6,007 nucleotides of DNA from Betaproteobacteria bacterium (GTDB lineage: Bacteria; Pseudomonadota; Gammaproteobacteria; Burkholderiales; CANMPU01): positions 1 through 6,007 of the forward strand of contig CANMPU010000069.1 of assembly GCA_947499755.1 (NCBI GenBank). Reading direction: 5' to 3'. The notes below the pieces were generated by a model. It was given only the letters and a program-made list of their open reading frames with translations. It had not been told where the DNA came from and did no database searches. The number at the start of each line of letters is the position of its first letter. Positions within the stretch are counted from its first letter, which is position 1. Shown in pieces: positions 5,693 through 6,007 of the stretch. Made by a program: the position numbers and the translations under genes.

Positions 5693-6007
5693 GCAATATT
5701 TTTGTATCGGTGCCAGCGTCAGGAACTTTAGTGCTCTCTTGAGGTGGGCGCTTCAGATTTTTGCTACGGTGGCGCCCTTTCTCCCTTGGTACTTGCCGCC
5801 ACTGTGCCTAAAGGATGTTTCGCCAACGTCATCGGGGTCGGATAGAAGATTGCCTGCGCCACACCCTCGTTCGCATAGATTTTTGCGGGCTGCGGGATAG
5901 TGTTGGACCACTCCAGGTGACATAGCCCTCACACTCCGTCTCAAACGGCGTGATATTCACGATGACGCCCGCAGCGGGCGTAAGTCGATTTACTGAGGCA
6001 AATCGTC
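5693..6007. other. Stretch without a recognisable gene
   Basis: No frame here gives a product I can name. On the minus strand one frame is open from the right edge (6005) to a TGA at 5829 and reads plausibly at first (AAGVIVNITPF, then GYVTWSG). Another, ending in TAG at 5766-5764, reads plausibly from about 5907 on ([19 protein letters not shown]). They would join with a one-base shift near 5907, which could be the decayed or frameshifted tail of a gene lying beyond the edge. A third minus frame (5753-5944) and short plus frames are also open, so coding by chance cannot be excluded. Confidence 0.3.
5965..5981. repeat. Near-palindrome with 8-base GC-rich arms
   Basis: ACGCCCGC (5965-5972) and GCGGGCGT (5974-5981) are perfect complements around a single A. 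The one-base centre disfavours an RNA hairpin as drawn but suits a dyad protein site or a stem with its loop opened by a few bases. It lies within the possibly degraded frame near the right edge, so it may also be coincidental coding sequence. Confidence 0.4.

Noticed and set aside
5753..5944. Minus-strand frame of 63 codons near the right edge
   Set aside because: Composition is unconvincing (many Arg and Gly, no pattern), there is no ribosome site, and other frames of the same stretch read better.
1..6007. CRISPR arrays, tRNA or rRNA genes, insertion-sequence ends, attachment sites
   Set aside because: I saw no regularly spaced repeats, no tRNA-like cloverleaf arms or rRNA sequence, and no transposase or integrase motifs.

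Overview
The window looks like an ordinary chromosomal segment of a proteobacterium, most likely a betaproteobacterium. The chorismate synthase and thymidylate synthase match, almost motif for motif, the forms I know from that group. Base composition is near half GC, and nothing suggests phage, plasmid or insertion-sequence DNA.

Layout. Positions 1-1111 (minus) hold a nearly complete aroC, which runs off the left edge close to its natural C-terminus. A 300-base gap follows, holding the divergent control region for aroC (minus) and thyA (plus); the thyA side contains several inverted repeats. Then come five plus-strand genes in two groups. The first is thyA (1412-2206) and folA (2203-2691), which share four bases, followed 15 bases later by a Sel1-repeat exported protein (2707-3360). 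After a 128-base gap with a weak promoter, the second group is a small zinc-ribbon membrane protein (3489-3749) and an acyl-CoA thioesterase (3751-4284) separated by one base. A strong hairpin lies between the thioesterase and a convergent PLP-dependent ornithine/diaminopimelate-family decarboxylase (4356-5528, minus). The last 480 bases carry the decarboxylase promoter and leader, then about 300 bases with no gene I can name.

How the genes work together. ThyA converts dUMP to dTMP and oxidises methylene-tetrahydrofolate to dihydrofolate, which FolA reduces again, so the overlapping pair is one metabolic cycle. AroC closes the shikimate pathway that feeds folate and aromatic amino acids. The decarboxylase probably makes putrescine from ornithine.

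The most interesting observation is in the decarboxylase leader. Behind a good sigma70 promoter (TTGATT, 16-base spacer, TATAAT) lies a 21-codon open frame with a consensus ribosome binding site (AGGAGGT). It ends 18 bases before the decarboxylase start. Its last codons can pair with the decarboxylase ribosome binding site, suggesting a leader-peptide control comparable in logic, though not in sequence, to the speFL leader of E. coli speF.
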